A DNA stretch of 43,730 bases, taken from positions 1-43,730 of IMG/VR virus record IMGVR_UViG_3300031963_000297. The stretch is one strand, 5' to 3'. Positions within the stretch are counted from its first letter, which is position 1. Each line of letters starts with the position of its first letter. Positions 17,597 to 25,517 of the stretch are shown here, in pieces. The stretch comes from a virus. Made by a program: the position numbers and the translations under genes. Under the pieces are notes generated by a model, which had not been told where the DNA came from, made no database searches, and saw nothing but the letters and a program-made list of their open reading frames with translations.

Positions 17597-18133
17597 ATGA
17601 AAAAGCTCATTGCAGTTAGTGTTATCGCACTAGTAATGACAGGGTGTTCCGCAAGTATTGGGCCCCAAGAAAAGGCTAGTGCAGTAGCCGTTCAGCAGGT
17701 TGTGGAACCTGCGCCTGAATTCATGGCTAAAGTCGCTCTTATGGCTGAACGTCACAGAATTCAAAAAGTAGTAACCCGCCTGGAAAAGCGCATCGGAAAA
17801 ACCTGGTACGTATTTTCAGGCTCAACGCCTAGTGGCTGGGACTGTTCAGGTCTCGTTTACTGGGCATATCAACAATTAGGAATAGAAGTCCCTCATTCAG
17901 CAAACAAGCAGGGACACCTAGCCAAGGGTGTAAAAGACCCGCAGGTTGGGGACATTGTGGTATGGGGCTATAAAGGCTCCAAGTCTTACTACCACGCCGG
18001 AATTTATATCGGAGATGGAAAAGCAATCCATGCAGGTTTCCGCAAGGGGACCACTACCCAGGTCATTGACGTGGATAGTCCAGCATTTAAAGGCAGTACG
18101 GTTAAGTTCGTACGGCTAATTAAAACCTTGTAA
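17597..18133 (+). CDS. NlpC/P60 peptidase lipoprotein
   Basis: 178 aa. The N-terminus is a lipoprotein signal: MKK, a hydrophobic core and a lipobox ending MTGC17. The NlpC/P60 domain has catalytic Cys83 in WDCSGLVYWAYQQLG, His133 in YYHAGIYIG and a third polar residue near KAIHAG. It hydrolyses peptide bonds of peptidoglycan stems from the outer face of the membrane. It is separate from the M23 endolysin, so it may act at entry, in wall remodelling or against superinfection. RBS AAGGAAAGG lies in the loop of a small CTACC/GGTAG hairpin (17572-17588). Confidence 0.85.
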   Translation: MKKLIAVSVIALVMTGCSASIGPQEKASAVAVQQVVEPAPEFMAKVALMAERHRIQKVVTRLEKRIGKTWYVFSGSTPSGWDCSGLVYWAYQQLGIEVPHSANKQGHLAKGVKDPQVGDIVVWGYKGSKSYYHAGIYIGDGKAIHAGFRKGTTTQVIDVDSPAFKGSTVKFVRLIKTL

Positions 18134-18136
18134 CAG

Positions 18137-18163
18137 AAAGGGCCTCCGAAAGGGGGCCCTTTT
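18137..18163 (+). terminator. Rho-independent terminator
   Basis: AAAGGGCC (18137-18144) pairs with GGCCCTTT (18155-18162) around a 10-nt loop, followed by T. It ends the NlpC/P60 unit and runs straight into the next extended -10 motif. Confidence 0.8.
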
Positions 18164-18171
18164 GCTATACT
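18163..18171 (+). promoter_or_regulatory. Extended -10 promoter TGCTATACT
   Basis: TG-C-TATACT, beginning in the T-tract of the preceding terminator. It would start transcription near 18178, about 100 nt before the Hsp20 gene. It is nearly identical to the site at 18877-18885. Confidence 0.55.
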
Positions 18172-18281
18172 GTAGGGGACACGCCAACCGGGTGTCGCAA
18201 ACAAGTACTGTGCTTCGGGCAGTAAAATACATAAAATACTACGTATTTTGTCTAGGCACAGCTATCGTCGAAAGAGATAAC

Positions 18282-18818
18282 ATGCTAAACCGTAATGATG
18301 ATTTCTACCCACCTCGTCCAGAAAAAGACTGGCACAAGAAACCATACATTTCTCCTCAGGACCCCCGCATTTCCGAGGGTATTAAGAAACCAGAACCGCC
18401 TAGGGTTCTCACCATCACCGACCTGTTCCCAAATCTGGGGCGACTATCTATTGGCTGGTCACCAATTCTCGACACTCTCAAAGAGGTCACTGCAACCAAA
18501 CCTTCTTACCCGCCTTACGACATCGTCAAGATTGACGACGAGACTAACGTTCTAAATGTCGCTGTGGCAGGATTTAGCAAGAAGGACCTTACCGTGTCTG
18601 TTCAAGACTCTGTCCTCAAGATTGAGGGCAAGAAGAAGGGTAGGCCGGAGGGCGAAGTAGTTTACCAGGGAATCGCTGGGCGTAACTTCACTCTATCCCT
18701 GGCTGTGGCAGAGTTCTGGGAAATCAAGGACGCCAAGGTAGAGGACGGCATGCTGGTCATTACCTTTGTGAAAGAATTGCCTGAAGAAAAGAAGCCTAAG
18801 GTAATTGACATCAAGTAG
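18282..18818 (+). CDS. Hsp20 / alpha-crystallin small heat-shock protein
   Basis: 178 aa. The C-terminal alpha-crystallin domain (~75-175) has YDIVKIDDETNVLNVAVAGF, then KKDLTVSVQDSVLKIEGKK and DAKVEDGMLVITF, the conserved 'A.v.dGvL.i' strand. The N-terminal ~70 residues are variable and Pro-rich, as is common for sHsps. ATG 18282 is preferred; an upstream extension to 18162 would cross the leader. sHsps hold unfolding proteins. Phage copies are known in cyanophages, where they may aid virion assembly. Confidence 0.82.
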   Translation: MLNRNDDFYPPRPEKDWHKKPYISPQDPRISEGIKKPEPPRVLTITDLFPNLGRLSIGWSPILDTLKEVTATKPSYPPYDIVKIDDETNVLNVAVAGFSKKDLTVSVQDSVLKIEGKKKGRPEGEVVYQGIAGRNFTLSLAVAEFWEIKDAKVEDGMLVITFVKELPEEKKPKVIDIK

Positions 18819-18841
18819 CTAATCTGCTACCATAGTTAGCG

Positions 18842-18876
18842 AAGCCCGAGATACACCGATGTTGTGCCTCGGGCTT
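18842..18876 (+). terminator. Rho-independent terminator
   Basis: AAGCCCGAG (18842-18850) pairs with CTCGGGCTT (18868-18876). A short T-run follows and merges into the extended -10 at 18877. It ends the Hsp20 unit. Confidence 0.8.
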
Positions 18877-18885
18877 TGCTATACT
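18877..18885 (+). promoter_or_regulatory. Extended -10 promoter for a leaderless gene
   Basis: TGCTATACT; the hexamer TATACT ends at 18885 and the ATG is at 18892, six bases later. Transcription would therefore start at the ATG. No Shine-Dalgarno lies in the gap, which fits a leaderless mRNA. Confidence 0.6.
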
Positions 18886-18891
18886 TGGTGT

Positions 18892-19056
18892 ATGCCAAAC
18901 GCACACAAAACACCTACCCGTACAGTGAGAGTTCCAGACGAGCTCTGGGCCGCTGTTCAGGCTAAGGCCGCAGAAGAGGGCGTCACTGTAACCAGTGTAA
19001 TTCTAGAAGCCCTAGAAAAATACCGCGTGTCAGGACTTGACAACCCAGACGAATAG
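18892..19056 (+). CDS. Ribbon-helix-helix (Arc/CopG-like) DNA-binding protein
   Basis: 54 aa. It shows RTVRVPDELWAAVQAKAAEE, then TVTSVILEALEKY: a short strand followed by two helices, the ribbon-helix-helix plan of Arc/CopG regulators. Such proteins bind DNA as dimers through the strand. It is apparently expressed from a leaderless transcript behind its own promoter. Target unknown; repeated palindromes in this window are possible sites. Confidence 0.75.
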   Translation: MPNAHKTPTRTVRVPDELWAAVQAKAAEEGVTVTSVILEALEKYRVSGLDNPDE

Positions 19057-19085
19057 TCTTAGCGTATGTATTGCTAAAAGTTAGC

Positions 19086-19101
19086 AACCCTCAAGAGGGT
19101 T
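19086..19101 (+). other. Hairpin upstream of 19121 gene
   Basis: AACCCTC/GAGGGTT with a 2-nt loop, preceded by GCTAA-AAG-TTAGC (19073-19085). It may be a weak terminator or leader structure. Confidence 0.4.
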
Positions 19102-19120
19102 TAGACTAATAAGGAAATAC

Positions 19121-19555
19121 ATGCCAATCATCAACGACTCTCCAGACCAGAACATGGATACCATCAAACGCGAACTTCAGCAGTACGTCACTCTTAAGGA
19201 CGAGGCCGAAGCCATTACCGAGCGCGTTACTACAATCAAGAAGCGCCTTACTGCGTACATCGAAGACCTAGGCGAGCCAAACGAAAAAGGCAGCATCGTT
19301 CTTCCTGTAGAAGACGACCGCACCGGCACCCGCGCTATCGTAAAGCAGCGCCGTGTCTCTAAGCAGTTCGATGAGAACACCGCCAACGACCTCTTGAAGT
19401 CAAAGGGCTTGTTCGACACCTGCACTACCACTGTCACTATGCTTGACCAGGATGCTGTAATGGCTGCCTACTACGAAGGCAAACTCACTGATTCTGACAT
19501 TGATACCATGTTCCCTGAGAAGGTTACCTGGGCCCTAGTTTTGGAGAAGAAATAA
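19121..19555 (+). CDS. Conserved hypothetical protein, coiled-coil N-terminus
   Basis: 144 aa. Residues ~8-50 form a heptad-like charged helix (KRELQQYVTLKDEAEAITER). A beta-rich middle follows (RTGTRAIVKQRRVSKQF) and then a helical end. RBS AAGGAAAT precedes ATG 19121. It resembles small phage coiled-coil proteins found near recombination genes, but I do not recognise the family. Confidence 0.6.
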   Translation: MPIINDSPDQNMDTIKRELQQYVTLKDEAEAITERVTTIKKRLTAYIEDLGEPNEKGSIVLPVEDDRTGTRAIVKQRRVSKQFDENTANDLLKSKGLFDTCTTTVTMLDQDAVMAAYYEGKLTDSDIDTMFPEKVTWALVLEKK

Positions 19556-19758
19556 TGGCACGCATCGCTGACCTAGATGCTCAGGGAGTCCGTGACTTAC
19601 ACTCTTACAATGTTGGTGTTGAAGATGCTAACGCTCGCATCATCGAATGGATTGAAGCTAACCGTTCTGCAATTGAGCTCGAGCCTGGCAATAACCTTTA
19701 CCGTGACCACTTCAACTCTCAGTCGTTGATTGCCTTTATCAAGGGAGAGAACAAGTGA
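19555..19758 (+). CDS. Small protein of a local paralogous family (member 1)
   Basis: 67 aa. It starts on the last base of the previous stop codon (TAATG). The helix 'HSYNVGVEDANARIIEWIE' and the end LIAFIKGENK match the next gene's layout, so the two are probable tandem paralogues. Function unknown. Confidence 0.6.
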   Translation: MARIADLDAQGVRDLHSYNVGVEDANARIIEWIEANRSAIELEPGNNLYRDHFNSQSLIAFIKGENK

Positions 19759-19937
19759 GCCAGTTCAAGCGGGACATCGAAAAAAAGATGCTTAACCCTG
19801 AGTATGCCTACGAGTTCGGTCGGGCAGAGCGTGAATTAGAGATTATCGAACTGCTAGAAGAACAAGCAGAAATTACGGGCTATGTCGAAATTAAACTTAG
19901 CCGCCTCATCGCTCTTATCAAGGGAGAAAATAAGTGA
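19755..19937 (+). CDS. Small protein of a local paralogous family (member 2)
   Basis: 60 aa. GTG 19755 overlaps the previous stop and has GGGAGAG upstream. The pattern YAYEFGRAERELEIIELLEE and the end LIALIKGENK repeat the plan of member 1: aromatic, then G-x-x-x-E, an amphipathic helix and the same KGENK end. Function unknown. Confidence 0.6.
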   Translation: MSQFKRDIEKKMLNPEYAYEFGRAERELEIIELLEEQAEITGYVEIKLSRLIALIKGENK

Positions 19938-20059
19938 GCTTAGTGACGGTTTTGTCTTATGCAGTTGCAGTTATGTATACCGCTGTGTTTGTTTACATCA
20001 TATTTGTTTGGAACAAAGAGGACCGCAATAACAAGCGCGACCTAGACAAAAAGAAATAA
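19934..20059 (+). CDS. 41-aa single-span membrane protein
   Basis: GTG 19934 overlaps the previous stop (GTGA) with GGGAG at 19922-19926. The product begins MSLVTVLSYAVAVMYTAVF, has one hydrophobic span to IIFVW and a charged tail rich in Lys, Asp and Arg. Too short for confident function; coupling supports that it is real. Confidence 0.55.
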   Translation: MSLVTVLSYAVAVMYTAVFVYIIFVWNKEDRNNKRDLDKKK

Positions 20060-20089
20060 AAAAGTCACGCTAAACTTTAAAAATTTAGT

Positions 20090-20098
20090 TGCTAGACT
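20090..20098 (+). promoter_or_regulatory. Extended -10 motif TGCTAGACT
   Basis: TG-C-TAGACT, 28 nt before the ATG at 20126. It overlaps a TTAGTTGCTAG sequence (20085-20095) that belongs to a recurring half-palindrome in the window. Confidence 0.45.
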
Positions 20099-20125
20099 AC
20101 TTGTCCAACTACTACGAGATACAAA

Positions 20126-20341
20126 ATGACCCCAGAAGAAAACGACAAAGTTCACCAGGCTTTATCTGAAGCCAGGTGGGACTCGTACCTTTACGGACGA
20201 GCCATGGAACGAACAGCTATGCTTAAAGCGGTTAACGACCTCATCGAGTCTGGTTCTTTCAGCGATGCAACAATTGTTCAATCAGTGTTGGTGTATCTAA
20301 AAACCAAAATTAAGAAGGACAAGAATGAGCAAGTTAGCTAG
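20126..20341 (+). CDS. Small protein, probable paralogue (member 3)
   Basis: 71 aa. WDSYLYGRAMERTAMLKAVN repeats the 'Y-x-x-G-R-A-x-E-R' helix of members 1 and 2, and a C-terminal helix is basic (KTKIKKDK). It overlaps the next small gene by 17 nt. Function unknown. Confidence 0.55.
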   Translation: MTPEENDKVHQALSEARWDSYLYGRAMERTAMLKAVNDLIESGSFSDATIVQSVLVYLKTKIKKDKNEQVS

Positions 20342-20504
20342 CTTTTTAAAAAGATTCGGCCCAGAGTATTCAGAATGGCTTAGACTGCATGATGAATATA
20401 TTGCAATGTCGGAGCGTGAGCGTATACTTACTGTCCTGAGTAAAAACAAAATAGTCCTTCCAGAGAAGGCTTTAAAATTAGTAACTGGAGAACCTAGTGA
20501 GTGA
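20325..20504 (+). CDS. 59-aa hypothetical protein, possible paralogue (member 4)
   Basis: ATG 20325 lies after GAAGGACAAG and the frame ends at TGA 20502-20504. The product begins MSKLASFLKRFGPEYSEWLR and contains MSERERILTVLSKN, again an ER-rich amphipathic helix. It overlaps both neighbours, which supports coupled translation. Just under 60 residues, so easily missed. Confidence 0.5.
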   Translation: MSKLASFLKRFGPEYSEWLRLHDEYIAMSERERILTVLSKNKIVLPEKALKLVTGEPSE

Positions 20505-20958
20505 CTTCATCGAAGAAACGTTTGGTGGCCTGGACGTATTTTATCCCGGTAGTAAACGTAAGCGTCGAGAAGCCCCAGCAGAGGCTGCAAAAGACAGCTC
20601 ATGGGAAACAGACTTTTTTGAAAAAGCTTTGCCAAATGGTAGACAAATTCAAATGTATACGCTAGGCTCGTTAGCCAAGGCCCTAGGCCGACCAACCAAG
20701 ACCGTAAGGTATTGGGTGGAAAATGGAATACTTCCAACATCGCCTTACCGCCTCCCGTCCAAGCAGGGTGTCGATGGTAAGGTGTATGCTGGTAGGCGCT
20801 TGTATAGCAAGGCAATGGTACAGGCCACTATAGAGTTGTTTTCTAAAGCTGGACTTTTGGGAACAGTTCGTATAGAATGGTCATTACACCGGAGTCTTGT
20901 TGACAAGATTGCCGAGGCGTGGGAGAATATCCGCGCAGAAGAAATGCAAAATAACTAA
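20497..20958 (+). CDS. MerR-like helix-turn-helix protein
   Basis: 153 aa. The segment MYTLGSLAKALGRPTKTVRYW followed by VENGILPTSPYR is a MerR-type winged HTH (residues ~53-90), with a second part RRLYSKAMVQATIELFSKAG. The N-terminus is charged with a KRKRREAP patch. GTG 20497 has GGAG at 20486-20489. It could be a transcription or terminase-type DNA-binding protein; position before SSB and polymerase favours a regulator. Confidence 0.65.
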   Translation: MSDFIEETFGGLDVFYPGSKRKRREAPAEAAKDSSWETDFFEKALPNGRQIQMYTLGSLAKALGRPTKTVRYWVENGILPTSPYRLPSKQGVDGKVYAGRRLYSKAMVQATIELFSKAGLLGTVRIEWSLHRSLVDKIAEAWENIRAEEMQNN

Positions 20959-20970
20959 TAAAGGAAAAAC

Positions 20971-21630
20971 ATGCCAATTCAGCAAAATGCCCCAGATGCC
21001 GCCAGCTACGTTGCAGACGACATTGACGACCGCCCAGAGCAGGCAACTGCTTCGTCAACCTCAGTACTTTCAGGCTGGGACGCGGCGGACACACTAACCA
21101 CTTCTACTGACTTCCCTACTGAAGTTAAGTTCGAAGATGGCAAGCACTTGGTCTTCAAGTTCCTAGATGAGAACGGACCATTTGCTATCTACAAGCAGCA
21201 CTTCCTAAAGCAGAAGACCAGCGGTAAGCGCTCGTATGTCTGCATTGGTGCTGACTGCCCTCTCTGCATTAAGTTGCAGGACCGCCCAGAGAACAAGCGA
21301 GCATTCACTGTTGTCACCCTAAATGGTGAGCAGGGAATGCAGCGTCAGATGCTTATCTCGGGTGCCCGTCTATACCAGGCACTACACGCAGCTCACTATT
21401 CACCACAAGGTCCTCTAACCAAAGGATATTGGGCTATTGTGCGCCTTGGCAAAGGCCCACAGACTGCATACACAGTTACCCCTATCAAAGAGCGTGACCT
21501 AGAGGAAGACTGGAAGATTGATGCCGAAAAGGCAGCCTCTTCTGTAGCCTCGTCTGAGGTCTACACCCGCAATCTCATCAAGGAGCACTCACTAGAGGAG
21601 CTCACCGAGATTGCCGAAGCCCTTATCTAG
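20971..21630 (+). CDS. Putative single-stranded DNA-binding protein
   Basis: 219 aa. The central region has FKFLDENGPFAIYKQHFLKQ, then YVCIGADCPLCIKL (three-Cys metal patch) and AFTVVTLNGEQGMQ, and TKGYWAIVRLGKG. This plan resembles zinc-containing phage SSB (gp32-like) proteins. Its C-terminus is helical and charged. It sits directly before DNA polymerase I, a usual SSB place. RBS AAAGGAAA. SSB assignment is moderately sure. Confidence 0.6.
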   Translation: MPIQQNAPDAASYVADDIDDRPEQATASSTSVLSGWDAADTLTTSTDFPTEVKFEDGKHLVFKFLDENGPFAIYKQHFLKQKTSGKRSYVCIGADCPLCIKLQDRPENKRAFTVVTLNGEQGMQRQMLISGARLYQALHAAHYSPQGPLTKGYWAIVRLGKGPQTAYTVTPIKERDLEEDWKIDAEKAASSVASSEVYTRNLIKEHSLEELTEIAEALI

Positions 21631-21645
21631 ATAACCCTAGCGATT

Positions 21646-21672
21646 GGCGGGGGCTTAGCGCCCCCGCCTTTT
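21646..21672 (+). terminator. Rho-independent terminator
   Basis: GGCGGGGGC (21646-21654) pairs with GCCCCCGCC (21660-21668), loop TTAGC, followed by TTTT. It separates the SSB-like gene from the polymerase. Confidence 0.85.
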
Positions 21673-21693
21673 GCGTCAATGCCAGGATGCCAA

Positions 21694-23676
21694 ATGAACA
21701 TTATTACAACTGCCGAACAACTTTCTGACATGGTAGAGTACTACCTTGCCCAAGATGCCTTTGCTTTTGACGTTGAAACTGTAGGCCCATTTAGAGGGCT
21801 TACTCCAGTAAACGAAGTCTTATGGATTACGTTTGCTACTCACGGTAGGTGCGACGTTATCCCGATGGGGCACCCGCACGGAGACTTTATTGAAGAGGTA
21901 TTTCCTCTAACCGGCCAGGGTGAACTTAGAAAACAGAAGGGCCTGTCACTTCGACCAAGTGACTACAGCCGCGATGCCAAGAAAGCCACCAAGGTATTTG
22001 GCCCAGCGCCCAAGCAACTATACCCAGCCGAGGTTTTTAAGGCGATAGAGCCTCTAATGTTTAATGACCAGATTCTAACTATCGGTCACAATCTAATGTT
22101 TGACGTAACCTCAATATCAAAATACTACGGCGGCAGAATACCTACTGCTCCCTACTTTGACACGATGGTGGCGTCTTTTATATCCGATAACCGCAACAAG
22201 AACAAGTGCGGTCTTGCTGATTGCCTTAAGCGAGAGTTTGGCTACGAGATGGCCAAGGGAGTAGGTAAAGAGGTCGAGGCTTACGACTTTAATACCGTTG
22301 CGAAGTACGCATACCTAGACTCAAAGTACACGTTCCTATTGTGGAAGTCGCTAGTGCCAAAGCTAGAGGCCGGAGACCTAGGTCGCGTGTTCTCGCTAGA
22401 GATGGATGTCCTAGCAGTTCTATGCGACATGAAACTAACTGGCGCAACTATCGACACCGATTCTCTAAAGCAACTAAAGATTGACCTCGAGGCAAAGGTA
22501 GAAGAGGCCCGCGGCAACATCTACAAAGCAGCTGGTCGAGAGTTTAACATCAACTCAAACCCAGAGAAGCAGGCTCTACTTTACGGCCCTAAGTCAGAGG
22601 GGGGTCGAGGGCTAAAGGCTCAGGTGCTAACCCCAAAGGGGAACACCAAGTCGCGCGGTGAAGAGGAGTTGGCGCTGTCCGACTACTCGGTATCAGCTGA
22701 AGCATTAGAGCCATACCGTGACAAGGACCCGCTAGTAACTGCCATGCTGGAGTATGCCGACTACAACAAACTTCTTTCTACGTATGTAATTCCTTATCTA
22801 GGCGGTGACATCGAGAAAACAGTCGGGGGAAAGACCAAGACTGAGACTAAAGAAAGCATCCTAATAAATGGCAGAATTCACGGAGACTTCATTCAGATAG
22901 GTGCAGAGACCGGCAGGTTCTCTAGCCGTAACCCAAACTTGCAGAATGTACCCGCTCCTCACACGCCGCACGGTAAGGCTATTCGTAATCTTTTCGTGGC
23001 TCCGCCAGGGCACAAGTTAGTGGTCGCTGACTACTCGCAAATTGAGCCGCGAGTTATTGCCTCTTTCTCTGAAGACCCAATTATGATGGACAACTACCTA
23101 AACGGTAAGGACATCTACACCACTGTAGGAGACACCATGGGAGTGGACCGCAAGGCAGGCAAGGTCCTTGTGCTAGCCATGGCATACGGTGTAGGGCCAG
23201 ACAAGATTGCTGCAAGCATCGGGTGTACTAGGACTGAGGCTAAAGATTTGCTTGACCGGTTTGCCTCTGAGTTTAGTTCTATATCAAAGTACCGCGCAAA
23301 AGTAATCGGCTCAACTAAAATGGCAAAGCCTGTACCCTGTGTAAAAACCATCACTGGACGTCGCAGATACTTACCAGAGATTATGTCGCGTGACAATAGC
23401 TTTAGGGCCGGTGCTGAGAGGCAGGCATTTAACACTAAGATTCAAGGCAGCGCCGCTGACATCATCAAGATTGCTATGGTAAGGGCGCACACTATGATTC
23501 CAAAAGAGAGTAAGATTATCCTCACAGTTCACGATGAACTCGTATTAACTACTCCGGCCGATATGGCAGAGGAAACTGCAGAAAAACTAAGAGAGGCTAT
23601 GGAGGACATTCAAGTGTTAAAAGTACCGCTAGTAGCAGACGTAAAGATTGTTGACAGATGGGGTGAGGCTAAATGA
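21694..23676 (+). CDS. polA: DNA polymerase I (family A) with 3'-5' exonuclease
   Basis: 660 aa. Exonuclease motifs are intact: FAFDVETVGP (Exo I), ILTIGHNLMFDV (Exo II) and YAYLDSKYTF (Exo III). Polymerase motif A is VADYSQIEPRVIASF, motif B region KVLVLAMAYGVGP, motif C VHDELV. There is no 5' nuclease domain, as in most phage family-A enzymes. ATG 21694 (MNIITTAE) with CCAGGA upstream is preferred to ATG 21679. It is the replicative polymerase of this phage. Confidence 0.9.
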   Translation: MNIITTAEQLSDMVEYYLAQDAFAFDVETVGPFRGLTPVNEVLWITFATHGRCDVIPMGHPHGDFIEEVFPLTGQGELRKQKGLSLRPSDYSRDAKKATKVFGPAPKQLYPAEVFKAIEPLMFNDQILTIGHNLMFDVTSISKYYGGRIPTAPYFDTMVASFISDNRNKNKCGLADCLKREFGYEMAKGVGKEVEAYDFNTVAKYAYLDSKYTFLLWKSLVPKLEAGDLGRVFSLEMDVLAVLCDMKLTGATIDTDSLKQLKIDLEAKVEEARGNIYKAAGREFNINSNPEKQALLYGPKSEGGRGLKAQVLTPKGNTKSRGEEELALSDYSVSAEALEPYRDKDPLVTAMLEYADYNKLLSTYVIPYLGGDIEKTVGGKTKTETKESILINGRIHGDFIQIGAETGRFSSRNPNLQNVPAPHTPHGKAIRNLFVAPPGHKLVVADYSQIEPRVIASFSEDPIMMDNYLNGKDIYTTVGDTMGVDRKAGKVLVLAMAYGVGPDKIAASIGCTRTEAKDLLDRFASEFSSISKYRAKVIGSTKMAKPVPCVKTITGRRRYLPEIMSRDNSFRAGAERQAFNTKIQGSAADIIKIAMVRAHTMIPKESKIILTVHDELVLTTPADMAEETAEKLREAMEDIQVLKVPLVADVKIVDRWGEAK

Positions 23677-24134
23677 GTGAGCACGAGGACCACGAGCACG
23701 ACTTCTCTGAGGGTCACTACCTTAGCAAGATTCCGCTTACTACCCTATACCGCTGGTTTATGTATGACATACACACAGAAAACCCAAACAACCACGTTGA
23801 CATATTTAAAATAACAGCGGTAAGCGATGAGGGTGACGAAAAGGAGCAGGAAGAGTCGAGGCTCAGAATGGAGCAGATTCAAGAGCTTCTTCCACTTATG
23901 AATCTGTACTCAACCATGACCGCTCAGTACGTTTTTGAGATGCAAAAGCGAGAGGTCATAGACGAGGTATCACCTGAGATTGCTGAGAAGCTAGAAAAAG
24001 ATTCAAACAAGATGAAGCAGTTTTACAAACTAATTTCTCTTTCAGCGCTTATGACAATGCTGTCTAGCGCAGTAGAGCTAGGAATCCTATCTACAGAGGG
24101 TTCATTAATTGACGTAGACGAGATAAAGGAATAA
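23673..24134 (+). CDS. Conserved hypothetical protein
   Basis: 153 aa. The N-terminus is His/Asp/Glu-rich (SEHEDHEHDFSEGHYL) and could bind metal. The rest is helical (SRLRMEQIQELLPLMNLYST). ATG 23673 overlaps the polymerase stop (ATGA). Family not recognised; linked to DNA metabolism by position. Confidence 0.55.
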   Translation: MSEHEDHEHDFSEGHYLSKIPLTTLYRWFMYDIHTENPNNHVDIFKITAVSDEGDEKEQEESRLRMEQIQELLPLMNLYSTMTAQYVFEMQKREVIDEVSPEIAEKLEKDSNKMKQFYKLISLSALMTMLSSAVELGILSTEGSLIDVDEIKE

Positions 24135-24135
24135 T

Positions 24136-24501
24136 ATGTCAAATTCATGGTGGGCTAACAAGCTCGGTAACCAGCCGCCTCAGCAGGCACAAAACTACCT
24201 TCCCCCGGTATCCCCACAACAGCAGGTGCCTCAGCAGCAAGTGCCTCAGCAGGGTCAGAGGCTACCCAGCAGTGCCCAGTCGTATGACCGATGCCCTAAC
24301 TGTGCCAGCGGCAACTACGGCAAGATGCCGGGGTTCCCAGAGGCTAAAGCTAGGTGCTATGATTGTGGCTACCCACTGACCCAGTCAGGTACAGGTATGC
24401 CGGGAATGCACATTCCATCTAACGGCAACACTGTAGCGGCGACACAAATTAATACAGCAAACAACTTTAACCCAGGCGTAATTATCGACAGGATTGGCTA
24501 A
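24136..24501 (+). CDS. Gln/Pro-rich zinc-ribbon protein
   Basis: 121 aa. The first ~45 residues are PQ-rich with a repeat (QQQVPQQQVPQQG). A zinc ribbon follows: C-P-N-C ... C-Y-D-C in DRCPNCASGNYG and KARCYDCGYP. It lies just before recA and overlaps its start by one base. Function unknown; a disordered tether with a Zn ribbon suggests a scaffold. Confidence 0.55.
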   Translation: MSNSWWANKLGNQPPQQAQNYLPPVSPQQQVPQQQVPQQGQRLPSSAQSYDRCPNCASGNYGKMPGFPEAKARCYDCGYPLTQSGTGMPGMHIPSNGNTVAATQINTANNFNPGVIIDRIG

Positions 24502-25517
24502 TGTCACTTCAAAAACTACTCGCATCAATCAACAAGAAGTACGGCGAAAACACCATAGTACTAGCATCAGAGATTGTTGCTCCTACACGGTTTACGTCCG
24601 GCTCGTTATCGCTAGACATGATTCTCGGCGGAGGGTGGCCTACTAATCAGTGGCACGAGATTATTGGCGAGGCCAGTAATGGTAAGACGGCGCTCGCCCT
24701 TAAGACCATCGCAGCCAACCAAAAACGAGACCCTAACTTCACGACTATATGGATTGCTGCTGAGGAGTGGGTACCGGAGTACGCAGAGATGTGCGGGGTA
24801 GACCCTTCTAGAGTTCACGTGTTTACAAGCAACATTATGGAGGTAGCTCTTACAGCAGTTCTAGAGTTTGTAGAGACCCAGGAAGTAGACTGCGTAGTTA
24901 TTGACTCGTTGCCTGCCCTAGTCCCATCTGCTGAAGATGAGAAAGAGATGGACGAGTTTACTGTAGGCCGTGGCGCACAGTTGATGGGCAAGTTCTTCCG
25001 TAAAATGGAGAAGGCCGGAAAGCGCGACCTACTAGGCGGAGAGCGCCCATTCATCGGTATTATTATTAACCAGTGGCGTATGAAGATTGGTGTCATGTAC
25101 GGTGACCCACGAACCACCCCTGGCGGAGAGGCTAAGAACTATTTCTTCTTTACACGAGTAGAAGTAAAGCGTGACGACTGGATTGAGGTCGGCACTGGCC
25201 AAGAAAAGCGTAAAGTCGGTCAGTCTATTAAGTTCACTACTAAGAAGAACAAATCAGCGCCTCCGGGCCAGGTTGCCTTTACTGATTTTTACTTCGATGA
25301 CGGGACCGGGATTGACAAAGGCGAGTACGACTACGCCAAAGAAATTGTGTCACTAGGAATCTTAAACAAGATTATTACCAGAGCTGGTGCATACTATCGG
25401 TACGCAGAACGCCAGTGGCAGGGCGCAGACGCTTTACTATCTTCGATTCGTGAAGAGGTAGACCTACAGGAAATGCTGCAAAAAGACGTTCTTGGGACAC
25501 TTAAGCTGGCTGTATAA
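24501..25517 (+). CDS. recA: RecA-like recombinase
   Basis: 338 aa. Walker A is GEASNGKT (56-63) following MILGGGWPTNQWHEIIGE. Walker B-like VDCVVIDSLPALVP and the catalytic region follow, with INQWRMKIG and TTPGGEAKNYF (the 'TPGG' loop of RecA). It is slightly shorter than bacterial RecA at the C-terminus. It catalyses strand exchange in phage recombination. Confidence 0.9.
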   Translation: MSLQKLLASINKKYGENTIVLASEIVAPTRFTSGSLSLDMILGGGWPTNQWHEIIGEASNGKTALALKTIAANQKRDPNFTTIWIAAEEWVPEYAEMCGVDPSRVHVFTSNIMEVALTAVLEFVETQEVDCVVIDSLPALVPSAEDEKEMDEFTVGRGAQLMGKFFRKMEKAGKRDLLGGERPFIGIIINQWRMKIGVMYGDPRTTPGGEAKNYFFFTRVEVKRDDWIEVGTGQEKRKVGQSIKFTTKKNKSAPPGQVAFTDFYFDDGTGIDKGEYDYAKEIVSLGILNKIITRAGAYYRYAERQWQGADALLSSIREEVDLQEMLQKDVLGTLKLAV

